A stretch of DNA of 64,000 nt from Luteimonas sp. YGD11-2 (GCF_004118975.1 NZ_CP035376.1:2666001-2730000), one strand, 5' to 3'. Counted from the stretch's first letter, positions 10,447 through 19,524 are shown. The notes: generated from the sequence alone by a model not told the origin. A program made the numbers and translations.

Positions 10447-10532
10447 CCCGCGGGGACTGTCGGCGCCATGGATGGCGCCGACAAGCCTCCATGGACGGAT
10501 TTACGGCGTGTCCCCGCGGGTGATGCCGCGCC
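10447..10532. repeat. Right arm: nested REP-like hairpin element
   Basis: This arm is itself a folded structure. CCCGCGGGGAC (10447-10457) pairs with GTCCCCGCGGG (10510-10520), and inside it TGTCGGCGCCAT (10458-10469) pairs with ATGGCGCCGACA (10472-10483). Bases 10472-10532 are the inverted copy of 10201-10262. Between the arms (10263-10446) I see no gene or recognisable motif. Confidence 0.8.
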
Positions 10533-10626
10533 GGCTCACTACGAAGCCTCTCGCCAACGACATCACCGACGCGACAATGGGCAGCCTCCAGAACCGGCCT
10601 CAGCCAGGCGGACGAGCTCCATCAGG

Positions 10627-11163
10627 TCAGCCGAGCGGCGTCGGCTGGATGATCTCCACCCAGTAGCCGTCCGGATCCCTGATGAAGGCGATCTCGCGCA
10701 TGCGGCCGTCGGTCAGCCGCTTCTGGAAGGCCACGCCGAGTTCCTCGAAGCGCGCACAGGCCGCGACCACGTCGGGCACGCTCACGCAGATGTGGCCGAA
10801 GCCGCGAGGGTCGCTGTTGCCGTCGTGGTAGACCGCGCCGTCCTCGCTCTCGGTGCCATGGTTGTGGGTGAGTTCGAGCACGCCCGGCCGCGCGGCCAGC
10901 CATTGCTTGCGCGCCGCATCGTCGTCGGGGATCGCGCCGGAGTCATCGGTCAACACCAGGAAGTAGAGGCTGAACTTCGCCTCGGCGAAGTCGATCCTGC
11001 GCACCAGCGTGAAGCCGAGCACGCGGGTGTAGAAATCCAGCGACGCCTGCGGGTCCTTGATCCTGAGCATCGTGTGGTTGAACACGAAGCCGCGGGTGGC
11101 GACGTCGCGCTCGCCGGCGACGCCCGGGACCTGCGCCAGCCCGGCGCGAGTGGTTGCAGTCAT
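10627..11163 (-). CDS. gloA: Lactoylglutathione lyase (glyoxalase I)
   Basis: GloA isomerises the hemithioacetal of methylglyoxal and glutathione to S-lactoylglutathione, the first step of methylglyoxal detoxification. The 178-residue protein is of the longer eukaryote/pseudomonad type. The expected metal ligands are visible at His30 (FNHTMLRIKD), Glu97 (VLELTHNHG), His124 (GFGHICVSV) and Glu170 (YWVEIIQP). An AGGAG ribosome-binding site precedes the ATG. It is transcribed divergently from otsB with 109 bases between starts. The family assignment is firm; the metal (Zn or Ni) cannot be read from the sequence. Confidence 0.95.
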   Translation of the reverse strand: MTATTRAGLAQVPGVAGERDVATRGFVFNHTMLRIKDPQASLDFYTRVLGFTLVRRIDFAEAKFSLYFLVLTDDSGAIPDDDAARKQWLAARPGVLELTHNHGTESEDGAVYHDGNSDPRGFGHICVSVPDVVAACARFEELGVAFQKRLTDGRMREIAFIRDPDGYWVEIIQPTPLG

Positions 11164-11272
11164 GGTGGACTCCTGACGTGGAAGGACCCGCCATTATCGG
11201 CGATGGCGCCTGCACGATCGCCCGCCACGCCGTGCAGACCAATCCTCACGCCGCATCCGGCAGAATGCCCCG

Positions 11273-12022
11273 ATGGCTGCCGAGTCCCCCACCCGACCGC
11301 CGCCGCCGTCGATCGACAAGGCCTGGGCCCTGTTCCTCGACGTGGACGGCACCCTGCTCTCCTTTGCCACCGAACCGTCGGCGGTGGTCGTCGACCCCGT
11401 CCTGCGTGACAGCCTCCAGCATGCGCACCAGCGCCTCGATGGCGCGCTGGCGCTGATCAGCGGACGCCCGCTGTCGACGCTGGACCGGCTGTTCGCACCC
11501 CTGCGACTTCCGGCTGCCGGCCTGCACGGGCTGGAACGCCGCAACGGCGACCGGCAGTCCGCACCGGTGGCCGCACCCGGGGCGCTGCATCGCATCCGTG
11601 CCGAAGCGGAAGCACTTTCGGCGCGCCTGCCCGGCACCCTGGTCGAGGACAAGGATGTCGCGCTCGGCCTGCACTGGCGCGCCGCGCCCCAGCACGGGCC
11701 GCAGCTGCGTGCGTTCGCCGAGGCCGCGCTGCCGCGCCTGCCCGGCTACCGCCTGCAACCCGGCGACCACGTGGTCGAGCTGCGGCCTGCCGGCGCCGAC
11801 AAGGGCGATGCCATCGCCGCGCTGCTCGAACAGCCGCCATTCCGCGGCCGCACCCCGGTGTTCGTCGGCGACGACCTCACCGACGAGCACGGCTTCGCCG
11901 TCGTCAACGCGCGCCACGGCATAAGCGTGCTGGTCGGCACCCGCGAACCCAGCGCCGCCCACTACACCTTGCCCGACGTCGCCGCCGTGCACGCCTGGCT
12001 GCAGGATGCCCTTCCCGCATGA
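11273..12022 (+). CDS. otsB: Trehalose-6-phosphate phosphatase
   Basis: OtsB dephosphorylates trehalose-6-phosphate to trehalose, a compatible solute and stress protectant. The 249-residue protein is a HAD-superfamily phosphatase: the nucleophile motif DVDGT is at about residues 23-27, SGRPLSTLD forms motif II, and GADKGDA with GDDLTDEHGF supply the remaining catalytic and Mg-binding residues. It is the first gene of a three-gene operon; its stop overlaps the start of the GH15 gene (ATGA at 12019-12022), implying translational coupling. The length is typical for bacterial OtsB. Confidence 0.95.
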   Translation: MAAESPTRPPPPSIDKAWALFLDVDGTLLSFATEPSAVVVDPVLRDSLQHAHQRLDGALALISGRPLSTLDRLFAPLRLPAAGLHGLERRNGDRQSAPVAAPGALHRIRAEAEALSARLPGTLVEDKDVALGLHWRAAPQHGPQLRAFAEAALPRLPGYRLQPGDHVVELRPAGADKGDAIAALLEQPPFRGRTPVFVGDDLTDEHGFAVVNARHGISVLVGTREPSAAHYTLPDVAAVHAWLQDALPA

Positions 12023-13833
12023 ACGCACCACCCACCGCACCCTTCGCGCCCGATACCGCTGCCACCCTCGACCTCGGCGTGATCGGCAACGGCAGCTTCG
12101 GCGCCCTGCTCGACGCCCGGGCGCGGGTGGTCTGGAGCTGCCTGCCCGCATTCGATGGCGATCCCGCGTTCTGCGCGCTGCTGTCGCCGCGCGAGCAGGA
12201 GGGCGGCGACTTCGCCATCGAGCTCGAGGATTTCGAGCGCAGCGAACAGGCCTACCTGGCCAACACCGCGATCCTGCGCACGGTGCTCCACGACAGCCAT
12301 GGCGGTGCGGTGGAGATCATCGACTTCGCACCGCGCTGGCGCGAGCACGGGCGGCTGTACCGCCCGGTCTCGATCATGCGCCGCGTCACCCCGCTGTCGG
12401 GCAGTCCGCGCATCCGCGTGCGCCTGCGTCCGCTCACCCACTGGGGCGAGCAGCGCGCGGCGACCACCTGGGGCAGCAACCACATCCGCTACCTGCTGCC
12501 GGACTTCACCCTGCGCCTGACCACCGACGTGCCGGTGCGCTTCGTGCGCGAGGGCACGCCCTTCGTGCTCGCCCACCGGGTGCACCTGCTGCTGGGCGTG
12601 GATGAAACGCTCACCCGGCCCCTGCACGGCTTCATGGAGGAGGCGCTCCACCGCACCACCGGTTACTGGCGCGAATGGGTGCGCTACCTGTCGATTCCAT
12701 TCGAGTGGCAGGACGCGGTGATCCGCAGCGCGATCACCCTCAAGCTGTGCCAGTACGAGGACAGCGGCGCGATCATCGCCGCGATGACCACCTCCATCCC
12801 AGAAGCCCCGGGTTCGGCGCGCAACTGGGACTACCGCTACTGCTGGCTGCGGGATGCCGCCTTCGTGGTGCGCGCACTCAACCGCCTGGGCGCGACGCGC
12901 AGCATGGAGGAGTTCGTGCGCTACATCTTCAACCTTGCGACGCACGACGGCGGCCTGCAGCCGCTGTACGGCATCGACTTCTCGGCGCGCCTGGACGAGC
13001 ACGAGGTCGAGGCGCTGCAGGGCTACCGCGGCATGGGCCCGGTGCGGCGCGGCAACCTGGCGTGGGTACAGCGCCAGCACGATGTCTACGGCAGCGTGGT
13101 GCTGGCCTCCACCCAGCTGTTCTTCGATTGCCGCCTGGCCGATCCCGGCAGCATCGCCGACTTCGAGCGGCTCGAACCGCTGGGCGACCACGCCTTCGAG
13201 CTCTACGAGGTGCCGGATGCGGGGCTGTGGGAGTTCCGTGGCCGCACCGAGGTGCATACCTATACCGCGGTGATGTGCTGGGCCGCCTGCGACCGGCTGG
13301 CGAAGATCGCCAGGCATCTGGGGCTGGACGAGCGCGCCACGCACTGGCGCGAACGTGCCGACGGCATGCGCGTGCGCATCCTTGAACGTGCCTGGCGCGA
13401 GGACGCCAACCACTTCAGCGCCTCGTTCCAGAGCGACTACCTCGATGCTTCGCTGCTGCTGCTGGCCGACGTCGGCTTCATCGCACCGACCGACCCACGC
13501 TTCGTGGCAACCGTCGAGGCGATCGGTCGCGACCTCAAGCGCGGCGACGGGGTGTTCCGCTATATCGCCCCGGACGATTTCGGTTCGCCCGAGACCAGCT
13601 TCACCATCTGCATCTTCTGGTACATCGACGCGCTGGCCGCGATCGGCCGCGTCGACGAGGCCCGCGAGATGTTCGAGCGCATCCTCGCGCGGCGCAATCC
13701 GCTCGGCCTGCTGTCGGAAGACCTCGCGCTGGAAGATGGCGAGCTGTGGGGCAACTTCCCGCAGACCTACTCGCACGTCGGCCTGATCATGGCGGCGATG
13801 CGCCTGTCACGCTCCTGGGAGGACGCAACATGA
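12019..13833 (+). CDS. Glycoside hydrolase family 15 protein (trehalase/glucoamylase-like)
   Basis: The 604-residue cytoplasmic protein has an N-terminal beta-sandwich region (GVIGNGSFGALLD...SCLPAFDGDPAFCALL) and a C-terminal alpha/alpha-barrel with SARNWDYRYCWLRDAAF and the late motif LALEDGELWGNFPQTYSHVG, which carry the usual GH15 catalytic acid and base regions. Family members hydrolyse alpha-glucans or trehalose. It sits inside the trehalose operon, overlapping otsB upstream and otsA downstream (ATGA at 13830-13833), so trehalose or a related glucoside is the likely substrate, but this is inference. There is no signal peptide, so it probably acts on an internal pool. Confidence 0.92.
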   Translation: MNAPPTAPFAPDTAATLDLGVIGNGSFGALLDARARVVWSCLPAFDGDPAFCALLSPREQEGGDFAIELEDFERSEQAYLANTAILRTVLHDSHGGAVEIIDFAPRWREHGRLYRPVSIMRRVTPLSGSPRIRVRLRPLTHWGEQRAATTWGSNHIRYLLPDFTLRLTTDVPVRFVREGTPFVLAHRVHLLLGVDETLTRPLHGFMEEALHRTTGYWREWVRYLSIPFEWQDAVIRSAITLKLCQYEDSGAIIAAMTTSIPEAPGSARNWDYRYCWLRDAAFVVRALNRLGATRSMEEFVRYIFNLATHDGGLQPLYGIDFSARLDEHEVEALQGYRGMGPVRRGNLAWVQRQHDVYGSVVLASTQLFFDCRLADPGSIADFERLEPLGDHAFELYEVPDAGLWEFRGRTEVHTYTAVMCWAACDRLAKIARHLGLDERATHWRERADGMRVRILERAWREDANHFSASFQSDYLDASLLLLADVGFIAPTDPRFVATVEAIGRDLKRGDGVFRYIAPDDFGSPETSFTICIFWYIDALAAIGRVDEAREMFERILARRNPLGLLSEDLALEDGELWGNFPQTYSHVGLIMAAMRLSRSWEDAT

Positions 13834-15197
13834 GCCGTCTGGTGGTGGTATCCAACCGCGTGGCGGTGCCGGGGGAGAATCGCGCCGGCGGGCTGGCCGT
13901 GGCCCTGCAGGCGGCGTTGCAGGAAAACGGCGGGCTGTGGTTCGGCTGGAGCGGGCGCGCGGTGCGCGGCGAGAGCGGCACCATCCACGAGCAGAGCGAA
14001 GGCGACATCCGCTACGTCACCCTCGACATCAACCGCCGCGATTTCGACGCGTACTACAACGGCTTCGCCAACCGCACGCTGTGGCCGCTGCTGCACTTCC
14101 GGCTCGACCTGGTCGACTACGACCGCGACACCCGCGAGGGCTATGCGCGGGTCAACGCGCTGTTCGCGGAAACGCTGGCGCCGCAGCTGCGCGACAGCGA
14201 CACCCTGTGGATCCACGACTACCACCTGATCCCGCTGGCGGCGCTGCTGCGCGAACGCGGAGTCGGCTGCCGGATGGGCTTCTTCCTGCACGTGCCGATG
14301 CCCTCGTCCGACCTGCTGGCGGCGATGCCCAACCACACCCGGCTGTTCTCGTCGCTGTATGCCTACGACCTGATCGGCATGCAGACCCAGCGCGATGTCG
14401 AGCGCTTCCAGGACTACGTGCGCCTGTTCGGCGGCGGCCGCGTGCTCAACGACGGCTGGATGGAAGCACCCGGCGGCCGCAGGTTCCGCGCCGGGGCGTA
14501 TCCGATCAGCATCGACACCGACACCATCGCCACGCAGGCGCGCGCGGCGGTCGCCAAGACCGCGGTCAGGGACCTGCGTTCGAGCCTCGACGGGCGCGCG
14601 CTTGCCATCGGCGTCGACCGGCTCGACTACTCCAAGGGCCTGCCCGAGCGCTTCCGCGGCTTCGAACGCTATCTCGAGACCCGCCGCGAGCAGCGCGGCA
14701 CGCTCACCTACCTGCAGATCGCGCCGGTCTCGCGCGGCGAGGTCAACGAGTACCGGCAGCTGCGCCAGGAGCTGGAGCAGATCGCCGGTCACATCAACGG
14801 CGCCTATGCGGAGCCGGAATGGACGCCGCTGCGTTACGTGAACCGCAACTTCGCCCACGCCACCCTGACCGGCTTCTATCGCAGCGCGCGGATCGGCCTG
14901 GTGACCCCGCTGCGCGACGGCATGAACCTGGTGGCCAAGGAATACATCGCCTCGCAGGATCCCGAGGACCCTGGCGTGCTGGTGCTGTCGCTGCTGGCCG
15001 GCGCAGCCTATGAGCTCAAGGACGCGCTGCTGGTGAACCCGCACGATCTCGATGGCGTTGCCGACGCGATCGCGGTGGCGTCGACGATGCCGCGCGAGCA
15101 GCGCATCGAACGCTGGCGCTCGATGATGGATCACCTGCGCAGCCACGACATCCACGCCTGGCGACGCAATTACCTGGCCGACCTGCGCGCCCGATAG
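13830..15197 (+). CDS. otsA: Trehalose-6-phosphate synthase
   Basis: OtsA is a GT20 retaining glycosyltransferase that joins UDP-glucose (or another NDP-glucose) and glucose-6-phosphate. The 455-residue product shows the GT20 landmarks: [19 protein letters not shown] near the N-terminus, [27 protein letters not shown] and [16 protein letters not shown] use the ATG at 13830, which overlaps the GH15 stop and follows GGAGG at 6-7 bases; the upstream in-frame extension is only the overlap with GH15. With otsB it forms the two-step OtsAB pathway. It converges with pgeF, with about 100 bases between stops and no clear terminator. Confidence 0.96.
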   Translation: MSRLVVVSNRVAVPGENRAGGLAVALQAALQENGGLWFGWSGRAVRGESGTIHEQSEGDIRYVTLDINRRDFDAYYNGFANRTLWPLLHFRLDLVDYDRDTREGYARVNALFAETLAPQLRDSDTLWIHDYHLIPLAALLRERGVGCRMGFFLHVPMPSSDLLAAMPNHTRLFSSLYAYDLIGMQTQRDVERFQDYVRLFGGGRVLNDGWMEAPGGRRFRAGAYPISIDTDTIATQARAAVAKTAVRDLRSSLDGRALAIGVDRLDYSKGLPERFRGFERYLETRREQRGTLTYLQIAPVSRGEVNEYRQLRQELEQIAGHINGAYAEPEWTPLRYVNRNFAHATLTGFYRSARIGLVTPLRDGMNLVAKEYIASQDPEDPGVLVLSLLAGAAYELKDALLVNPHDLDGVADAIAVASTMPREQRIERWRSMMDHLRSHDIHAWRRNYLADLRAR

Positions 15198-15299
15198 GCG
15201 GCGAGGCATGCGCACGGAGTGGGCCGCGCGGCGGCGGGGCCTGGTCGCGTGCAGGCGATCGTGCCGCAATGCGTTGCCCGCGAACGCGCACGCAGCGGG

Positions 15300-16235
15300 T
15301 TACCGCGGCGCGCGGATCCATGCCAGCGTCGCCATGCGGCCGGTGCGGTGGTCACGGCGGTGCGAATAGAAGCGCGCGGCATCGCCGATCGTGCACAGGC
15401 CGCCGCCGTGGATGCTGTCCGCAGCGATGCCGGCGGCGAGCAGCCGCTGCCGTGCCAGTGCATACAGGTCGACCTTCCAGTGCCCCGGCCGGGTGGCGAC
15501 GAAGGCGGCCGCCGCCTGCGTGCTGCCGGCAACGAAGGCGTCGCGCACCTCCGCACCGACCTCGTAGGCCCGCGGCCCCGCGGCCGGACCGAGCCATGCC
15601 AGCAGCTGCGCGGCAGGCGTGGCCATCGCGGCAATGGTCGCCTCCAGCACGCCGCCGGCAAGCCCGCGCCAGCCTGCGTGCGCGGCGCCGACCTCGCGTC
15701 CGTCGCGCGCGGCGAACACCACCGGCAGGCAGTCGGCGGTGAGGATCGCCAGCACCACGCCGGGCGTGCCGGTCACCGCGGCGTCGGCTTCCGGTTGCCC
15801 AGGGGCGCCGGCATCATCCAGGCCACCCTTGTCCGGCGCGTCGCCCCGCCCGCGAGCGGCATCATCTCGGGGGCAGGCGCTTTCCCCATGCACGGGAGAC
15901 GGGCTTTCGCTTCGCCCGTCGAACCGCACCACCCGCGCGCCATGCACCTGGCGCAACCAGCGCGGCGCGTTCGGCAGCCGGCCCAGCGCCACCAGTGCAT
16001 CCCGGTTGCGCTGGACCGCCGCCGGGTCGTCGCCACTGTTGAGGCCGAAATTGAAGCTGTCGAACGGCGGCGCCGACACGCCCGCGCCGTGACGCAGCGT
16101 GGTGAACGCGGTGACGCCGGGCGGTGCCGGCCAGTCGGCTGCAAGCCACGGATCCGCACCGCTCGCCATCTCAGCGGCTCCGCGCGTGGCGCCCTGGCGC
16201 GGGCGTCGCGCCGGTACCGCGATCGGCAGCGACAC
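15300..16235 (-). CDS. pgeF: PgeF/YfiH-family protein (peptidoglycan editing factor, LACC1-like) with repeat-derived insertion
   Basis: The family comprises purine-nucleoside-processing and peptidoglycan-editing factors (E. coli YfiH, about 243 residues). Conserved parts are visible: LRQVHGARV, LTADCLPVVFA, GAAHAGWRGLAGGVLEATI, WLGPAAGPRAYEVG and the closing RDHRTGRMATLAWI. At 311 residues it is longer than usual. One cause is a Gly/Asp/Pro-rich insertion of about 37 residues (bases about 15800-15912) between VVRFDG and PEADAAVTGTPG, part of which matches the intergenic repeat family. Another is an N-terminal extension; an internal ATG at 16169 (MASGADPWL) would give a more usual N-terminus. 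It follows rluD by 8 bases on the same strand, a common pairing. Confidence 0.9.
   Translation of the reverse strand: MSLPIAVPARRPRQGATRGAAEMASGADPWLAADWPAPPGVTAFTTLRHGAGVSAPPFDSFNFGLNSGDDPAAVQRNRDALVALGRLPNAPRWLRQVHGARVVRFDGRSESPSPVHGESACPRDDAARGRGDAPDKGGLDDAGAPGQPEADAAVTGTPGVVLAILTADCLPVVFAARDGREVGAAHAGWRGLAGGVLEATIAAMATPAAQLLAWLGPAAGPRAYEVGAEVRDAFVAGSTQAAAAFVATRPGHWKVDLYALARQRLLAAGIAADSIHGGGLCTIGDAARFYSHRRDHRTGRMATLAWIRAPR
15848..15906. repeat. Copy of the CTTCTCCCG palindromic repeat inside the pgeF coding sequence
   Basis: Read on the minus strand, a 37-base stretch beginning TCTCCCG and ending GCCTGCCCCCGAGATG aligns without gaps to the intergenic repeat at about 26521-26557. Twenty-nine of 37 positions agree, the last 16 are identical, and most differences are transitions. 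The plus strand also resembles 49341-49381. It encodes part of the extra loop of PgeF. Confidence 0.65.
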
Positions 16236-16243
16236 GACCCATG

Positions 16244-17257
16244 TCAGCCGCGCCCGTCGTCATTGAAGGCGCGGGTGTCCTCGCGCAGCAACCGCAGCAG
16301 CGTGCGCATGTCCTCGGGGATCGGCGCAGTGGCGCGGACCGGTTCGCCGGTGCGCGGATGCACGAATTCCAGGGTCTCCGCGTGCAACGCCTGCCGGCGC
16401 AGCCCGCGCAGGGCCGCGGCAAGTTCCGGCGTCGCGGCCTTGGGCAGCTTCAGCGCACCGCCGTACAGCGGGTCGCCGATGATGGGGTTGCGCAGGTGCT
16501 GCATGTGCACGCGGATCTGGTGGGTGCGGCCGGTTTCCAGGCGGCACTCCAGCGCGGTGTGGGCACGGAAACGTTCGCGCACGCGGTAATGGGTCACCGC
16601 CTCGCGGCCGCCCTCGCGCACGGCCATGCGCAGGCGGTCGCGCGGATGGCGGTCGATCGGCGCATCGGCGGTGCCGCCGCTGACCAGCGCGCCGACCACG
16701 ATCGCCAGGTACTGGCGGTGCACGGCGCGCGCCGACAGCTGCTCCACCAGCGCGGCATGCGCCTGCACGGTGCGCGCGATCACCATCACGCCGGAGGTGT
16801 CCTTGTCGAGGCGGTGGACGATGCCCGCGCGCGGCAGCGTGGACAGCGTGGGGTCGCGGAACAGCAGGCCGTTGACGAGGGTGCCGGTGCGGTTGCCGGC
16901 ACCCGGATGCACCACCATGCCGGCCGGCTTGTCGATCACCAGCACGTCGGCATCCTCGTACAGCACCTCGAGGGCGATGTCCTCGGGTTCGTCGTGGGTC
17001 TGATCCTCGAGCACCACGTCGAGCACGATCGTCTCGCCGCCGGCCACCGGATCGCGCGGACGCACCTGGCGGCCGTCGAGCAGCGCATCGCCGGACTTGA
17101 TCCACTCGCTCAGCCGCGAACGCGAGAACTCCGGCAGCAGCTCGGCAAGCACCTGGTCGAAGCGGCGCCCGGCAAGTGCCGCGGGCACCACCACGGTGCG
17201 CGGTTCGAGCTCGTCGTCGGCGCGATCGGCGTCGCTGGCGTGGGGTTCGGTCATCAT
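16244..17257 (-). CDS. rluD: 23S rRNA pseudouridine(1911/1915/1917) synthase
   Basis: RluD converts three uridines in helix 69 of 23S rRNA to pseudouridine. The 337-residue protein has an N-terminal S4-like RNA-binding region ([26 protein letters not shown]) and the RluA-type catalytic domain with the active-site [12 protein letters not shown], plus [13 protein letters not shown] and [10 protein letters not shown] downstream. Two ATG codons lie at 17257 and 17254; the first is used. It is divergent from bamD, the gap being 84 bases, and followed closely by pgeF. This rluD-pgeF/bamD arrangement is widespread in gammaproteobacteria. Confidence 0.95.
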   Translation of the reverse strand: MMTEPHASDADRADDELEPRTVVVPAALAGRRFDQVLAELLPEFSRSRLSEWIKSGDALLDGRQVRPRDPVAGGETIVLDVVLEDQTHDEPEDIALEVLYEDADVLVIDKPAGMVVHPGAGNRTGTLVNGLLFRDPTLSTLPRAGIVHRLDKDTSGVMVIARTVQAHAALVEQLSARAVHRQYLAIVVGALVSGGTADAPIDRHPRDRLRMAVREGGREAVTHYRVRERFRAHTALECRLETGRTHQIRVHMQHLRNPIIGDPLYGGALKLPKAATPELAAALRGLRRQALHAETLEFVHPRTGEPVRATAPIPEDMRTLLRLLREDTRAFNDDGRG

Positions 17258-17303
17258 CGGGTCCGGTTCAGGGGGGACCGGACGGGTGCCCGGCCGGGAC
17301 TGC

Positions 17304-17309
17304 TATTAT
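17304..17309 (+). promoter_or_regulatory. Possible -10 element (TATTAT) for bamD
   Basis: TATTAT stands out in an otherwise GC-rich 84-base divergent gap, about 33 bases before the bamD ATG. No convincing -35 hexamer was found, so this is tentative. Confidence 0.3.
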
Positions 17310-17341
17310 CGGCGCTTCGCGCTTTGAACGCCCAGCAGCCC

Positions 17342-18196
17342 ATGACCCGAACCCCGTCCGTCTTCCGTGTCGCAGTAATCCTGTCGCTGCTGGCCGTCCT
17401 CCTGGCGAGCGGGTGCTCGCGCCTGCGTGGCGACCGCGAGGAGGTCAACGAGGGGGTTCCGGTCGAGGAGCTCTACGACAGGGGCCACCAGTCGATGCGC
17501 TACGGCAACTGGAGCGCGGCCGCGACCACGTTCCGCCGGCTGGTCGCGCAGTACCCGTACGGGCCGCTCACCGAGCAGGCGCTGATCGAGACCGCCTACG
17601 CGCAGTACAAGATGGGCAACAACGAGGAAGCGATCTCCAGCATCGACCGCTTCCTGCGCACCTATCCCACGCACCGCAATACCGCCTACATGTACTACCT
17701 GCGCGGGCTGGTGAACTCCAACCGCGACACGGTGTTCCTGCAGCGGGTGTGGAGCCTGGACGCCAGCCGCCGCGACCTCGCCACGCCCAACCAGGCGTAT
17801 GCGGACTTCGGCATCGTCGCCGAGCGCTTCCCCAACAGCCGCTACGCCGAGGACGCGCGCCAGCGCATGGTCGCGCTGCGCAACATGTTCGCGCGCCACG
17901 AGGTCGACACCGCGCTGTACTACCTGCGCCGCGGCGCCTGGGTGGCGGCCACCAACCGTGCCACCTACGCGCTGGAGACCTACCCGCAGAGCGAGTACCA
18001 GAGCGACGCCGTGGCGGTGCTGGCCGAGGCCTACACCCAGCTCGGCAACGAGACCCTGGCCGCCGACGCGCGCCACGTGCTCGAGCTCAACGATCCCGAC
18101 CACGCCTGGCTGCAGGGCCGCAACTGGCCCGACTATCCGTGGGCGATCCGCAAGCTCAACCCGTTCGCCGGCGAGCGCTCGCCGCTGCAGGATTGA
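17342..18196 (+). CDS. bamD: Outer-membrane assembly lipoprotein BamD (ComL)
   Basis: BamD is the essential TPR lipoprotein of the BAM complex that inserts beta-barrels such as the TonB receptor above. The 284-residue precursor has a hydrophobic signal followed by the lipobox LLASGC, with acylation predicted at that Cys (about residue 26). The mature part shows TPR-like helical repeats (YDRGHQSMRYGNWSAAATTF, LIETAYAQYKMGNNEEAISS, AVAVLAEAYTQLGNETLA). The ATG at 17342 is selected because it places the signal peptide correctly; the frame remains open far upstream through the antisense of rluD. A strong hairpin follows the gene. Confidence 0.96.
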   Translation: MTRTPSVFRVAVILSLLAVLLASGCSRLRGDREEVNEGVPVEELYDRGHQSMRYGNWSAAATTFRRLVAQYPYGPLTEQALIETAYAQYKMGNNEEAISSIDRFLRTYPTHRNTAYMYYLRGLVNSNRDTVFLQRVWSLDASRRDLATPNQAYADFGIVAERFPNSRYAEDARQRMVALRNMFARHEVDTALYYLRRGAWVAATNRATYALETYPQSEYQSDAVAVLAEAYTQLGNETLAADARHVLELNDPDHAWLQGRNWPDYPWAIRKLNPFAGERSPLQD

Positions 18197-18219
18197 GCGG
18201 GCTGCAGAAGCAGACAGCA

Positions 18220-18252
18220 GGAAGCCGGCCCGATGGCCGGCTTCCTCGTTTC
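18220..18252 (+). terminator. Terminator after bamD
   Basis: A perfect 11-base stem, GGAAGCCGGCC / GGCCGGCTTCC, with loop CGAT is followed by TCGTTTCT, 24 bases after the bamD stop. The T-tract is short, so efficiency is uncertain. Confidence 0.75.
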
Positions 18253-18352
18253 TGCCCGCTGTGGATGGCTCGATGCTGCTGGCGTGTGCCTGTCGCATCC
18301 GTGGGCGCCCGCCGCCCCCGGCGACCCACAGACGACCGTGCGGGCCCGCGCC

Positions 18353-19240
18353 TTACTCGCGGCGCGAGGGCCACACATAGCCGGACAGCTGCGCCAGTTC
18401 CTCCGGCGTCTTCAGCCCGGGATGGTGGAGCCCGTGGATCACCCAGGTCGGGTAGGCGCCCACGCCGGCCCGCACGCAGGCACCGGCCACCGGCCCGCCG
18501 CGGCCCTCGGGCGTGCACTCGACATACGGCAGCCGGCTGGCCGACGCACCGAACATGCGTGTCTGCCTGCGGCAGTTGGCGCACCACGACGCGCCGTAGT
18601 AGGTCGCGCCGATCGCATCCAGATGGTCGACCAGGCCCGCCACCCGCGGGTCCTCCGGGCGCCGGTCGAGCACGCCGCTGCCGCTGACCAGCAGCAGGGC
18701 CATCACCGCGACAGCGACCAGGCCATTGCCCAGCCACCAGCTGGTCCAGCCGGGGCCGCCCGGCGCCGCGGCCGGCCGGCGGACGTGGGTCCACGCGAAC
18801 AGCGCCGCCAGCAGCAGCAATGACAGCAGGCACCAGGCACAGCTGGCGCCCACGTCGACCCAGCCGACCACGGTGAGCAGCACGCTCACCGCGAGCCCGA
18901 GCAGCGACAGCCGTGACAGCCAGCGCCAGCGCGCCAGCACCGAACGCCCGGTGACCGCCGCCAGCGCCACCAGCGCGTAGAGCACGAAGCCCCACAGCGC
19001 GAGCGGCAGGCCGAGCAGGGTCGACCACGCACTCGACTGGATCGCGTCGCACCCGCTGCCTTCGGTGCACCACGCGGGCGTGGCCCCACGCCAGGCCAGC
19101 ATGGTGAGGTATCCGGTCAGCAGCAGGCCCGCGGCTGCGATCGCCAACGCAACGGCATCGGGCCGCAACCGCGGCTTGGCCACGCGCGCACTGCCACCGC
19201 GTTCCGGGCCGGCACTTGGCCGGCGCTTCTTCTTTGCCAT
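18353..19240 (-). CDS. VKOR-family disulfide-forming membrane protein fused to a thioredoxin-like domain
   Basis: Bacterial VKOR homologues oxidise a periplasmic thiol oxidase and pass electrons to quinone, replacing DsbB. In this 295-residue protein the membrane part (residues about 28-185) contains the loop cysteine pair Cys58/Cys64 (WCTEGSGCDAI) with the conserved Ser/Trp region, and the quinone-proximal CxxC at Cys134-Cys137 (SCAWCLLS). A C-terminal thioredoxin-like domain carries CANC (Cys220-Cys223) and a cis-Pro motif (AYPTWVI). The ATG at 19240 has GAGGGGGA as ribosome-binding site and gives a basic N-terminus. The fusion suggests one polypeptide that takes electrons from substrates through its own Trx domain. 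No dsbA is adjacent. Confidence 0.9.
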   Translation of the reverse strand: MAKKKRRPSAGPERGGSARVAKPRLRPDAVALAIAAAGLLLTGYLTMLAWRGATPAWCTEGSGCDAIQSSAWSTLLGLPLALWGFVLYALVALAAVTGRSVLARWRWLSRLSLLGLAVSVLLTVVGWVDVGASCAWCLLSLLLLAALFAWTHVRRPAAAPGGPGWTSWWLGNGLVAVAVMALLLVSGSGVLDRRPEDPRVAGLVDHLDAIGATYYGASWCANCRRQTRMFGASASRLPYVECTPEGRGGPVAGACVRAGVGAYPTWVIHGLHHPGLKTPEELAQLSGYVWPSRRE

Positions 19241-19524
19241 CAGCTGTCCCCCTCGAACGAGCCGCATTCTAGCCATTGCCCGGTCGCGGCCGGCCGGATG
19301 GGGCATCCGGCGACGGGCTGGAACGCATGGCATAACTGCGGCCCAGGTCTCACGTTTTATCGGCCAATTGCACGCTGTGGCGATCTCACGCAACGCCAGC
19401 TGACTGCAGACGCCCCCAAACGGCGCGCTTTACCGGAGGTCCATCGGCCGCCACCTATCGTGGCGCATGCACGTATCGCGCGGGCGGCCTCAATACCCGC
19501 GCGGGGACGACCGGAGAAGCACGC

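Noticed and set aside
10210..10523. Small proteins ending in MDGFTAC from both repeat arms
   Set aside because: They are translations of the inverted repeat itself, lack ribosome-binding sites and differ outside the repeat.
19320..19345. Sigma-54 promoter for the minor-pilin operon (TGGCAT near 19327)
   Set aside because: The -12 GC is not at the required spacing, so it does not match the consensus as the pilA promoter does.
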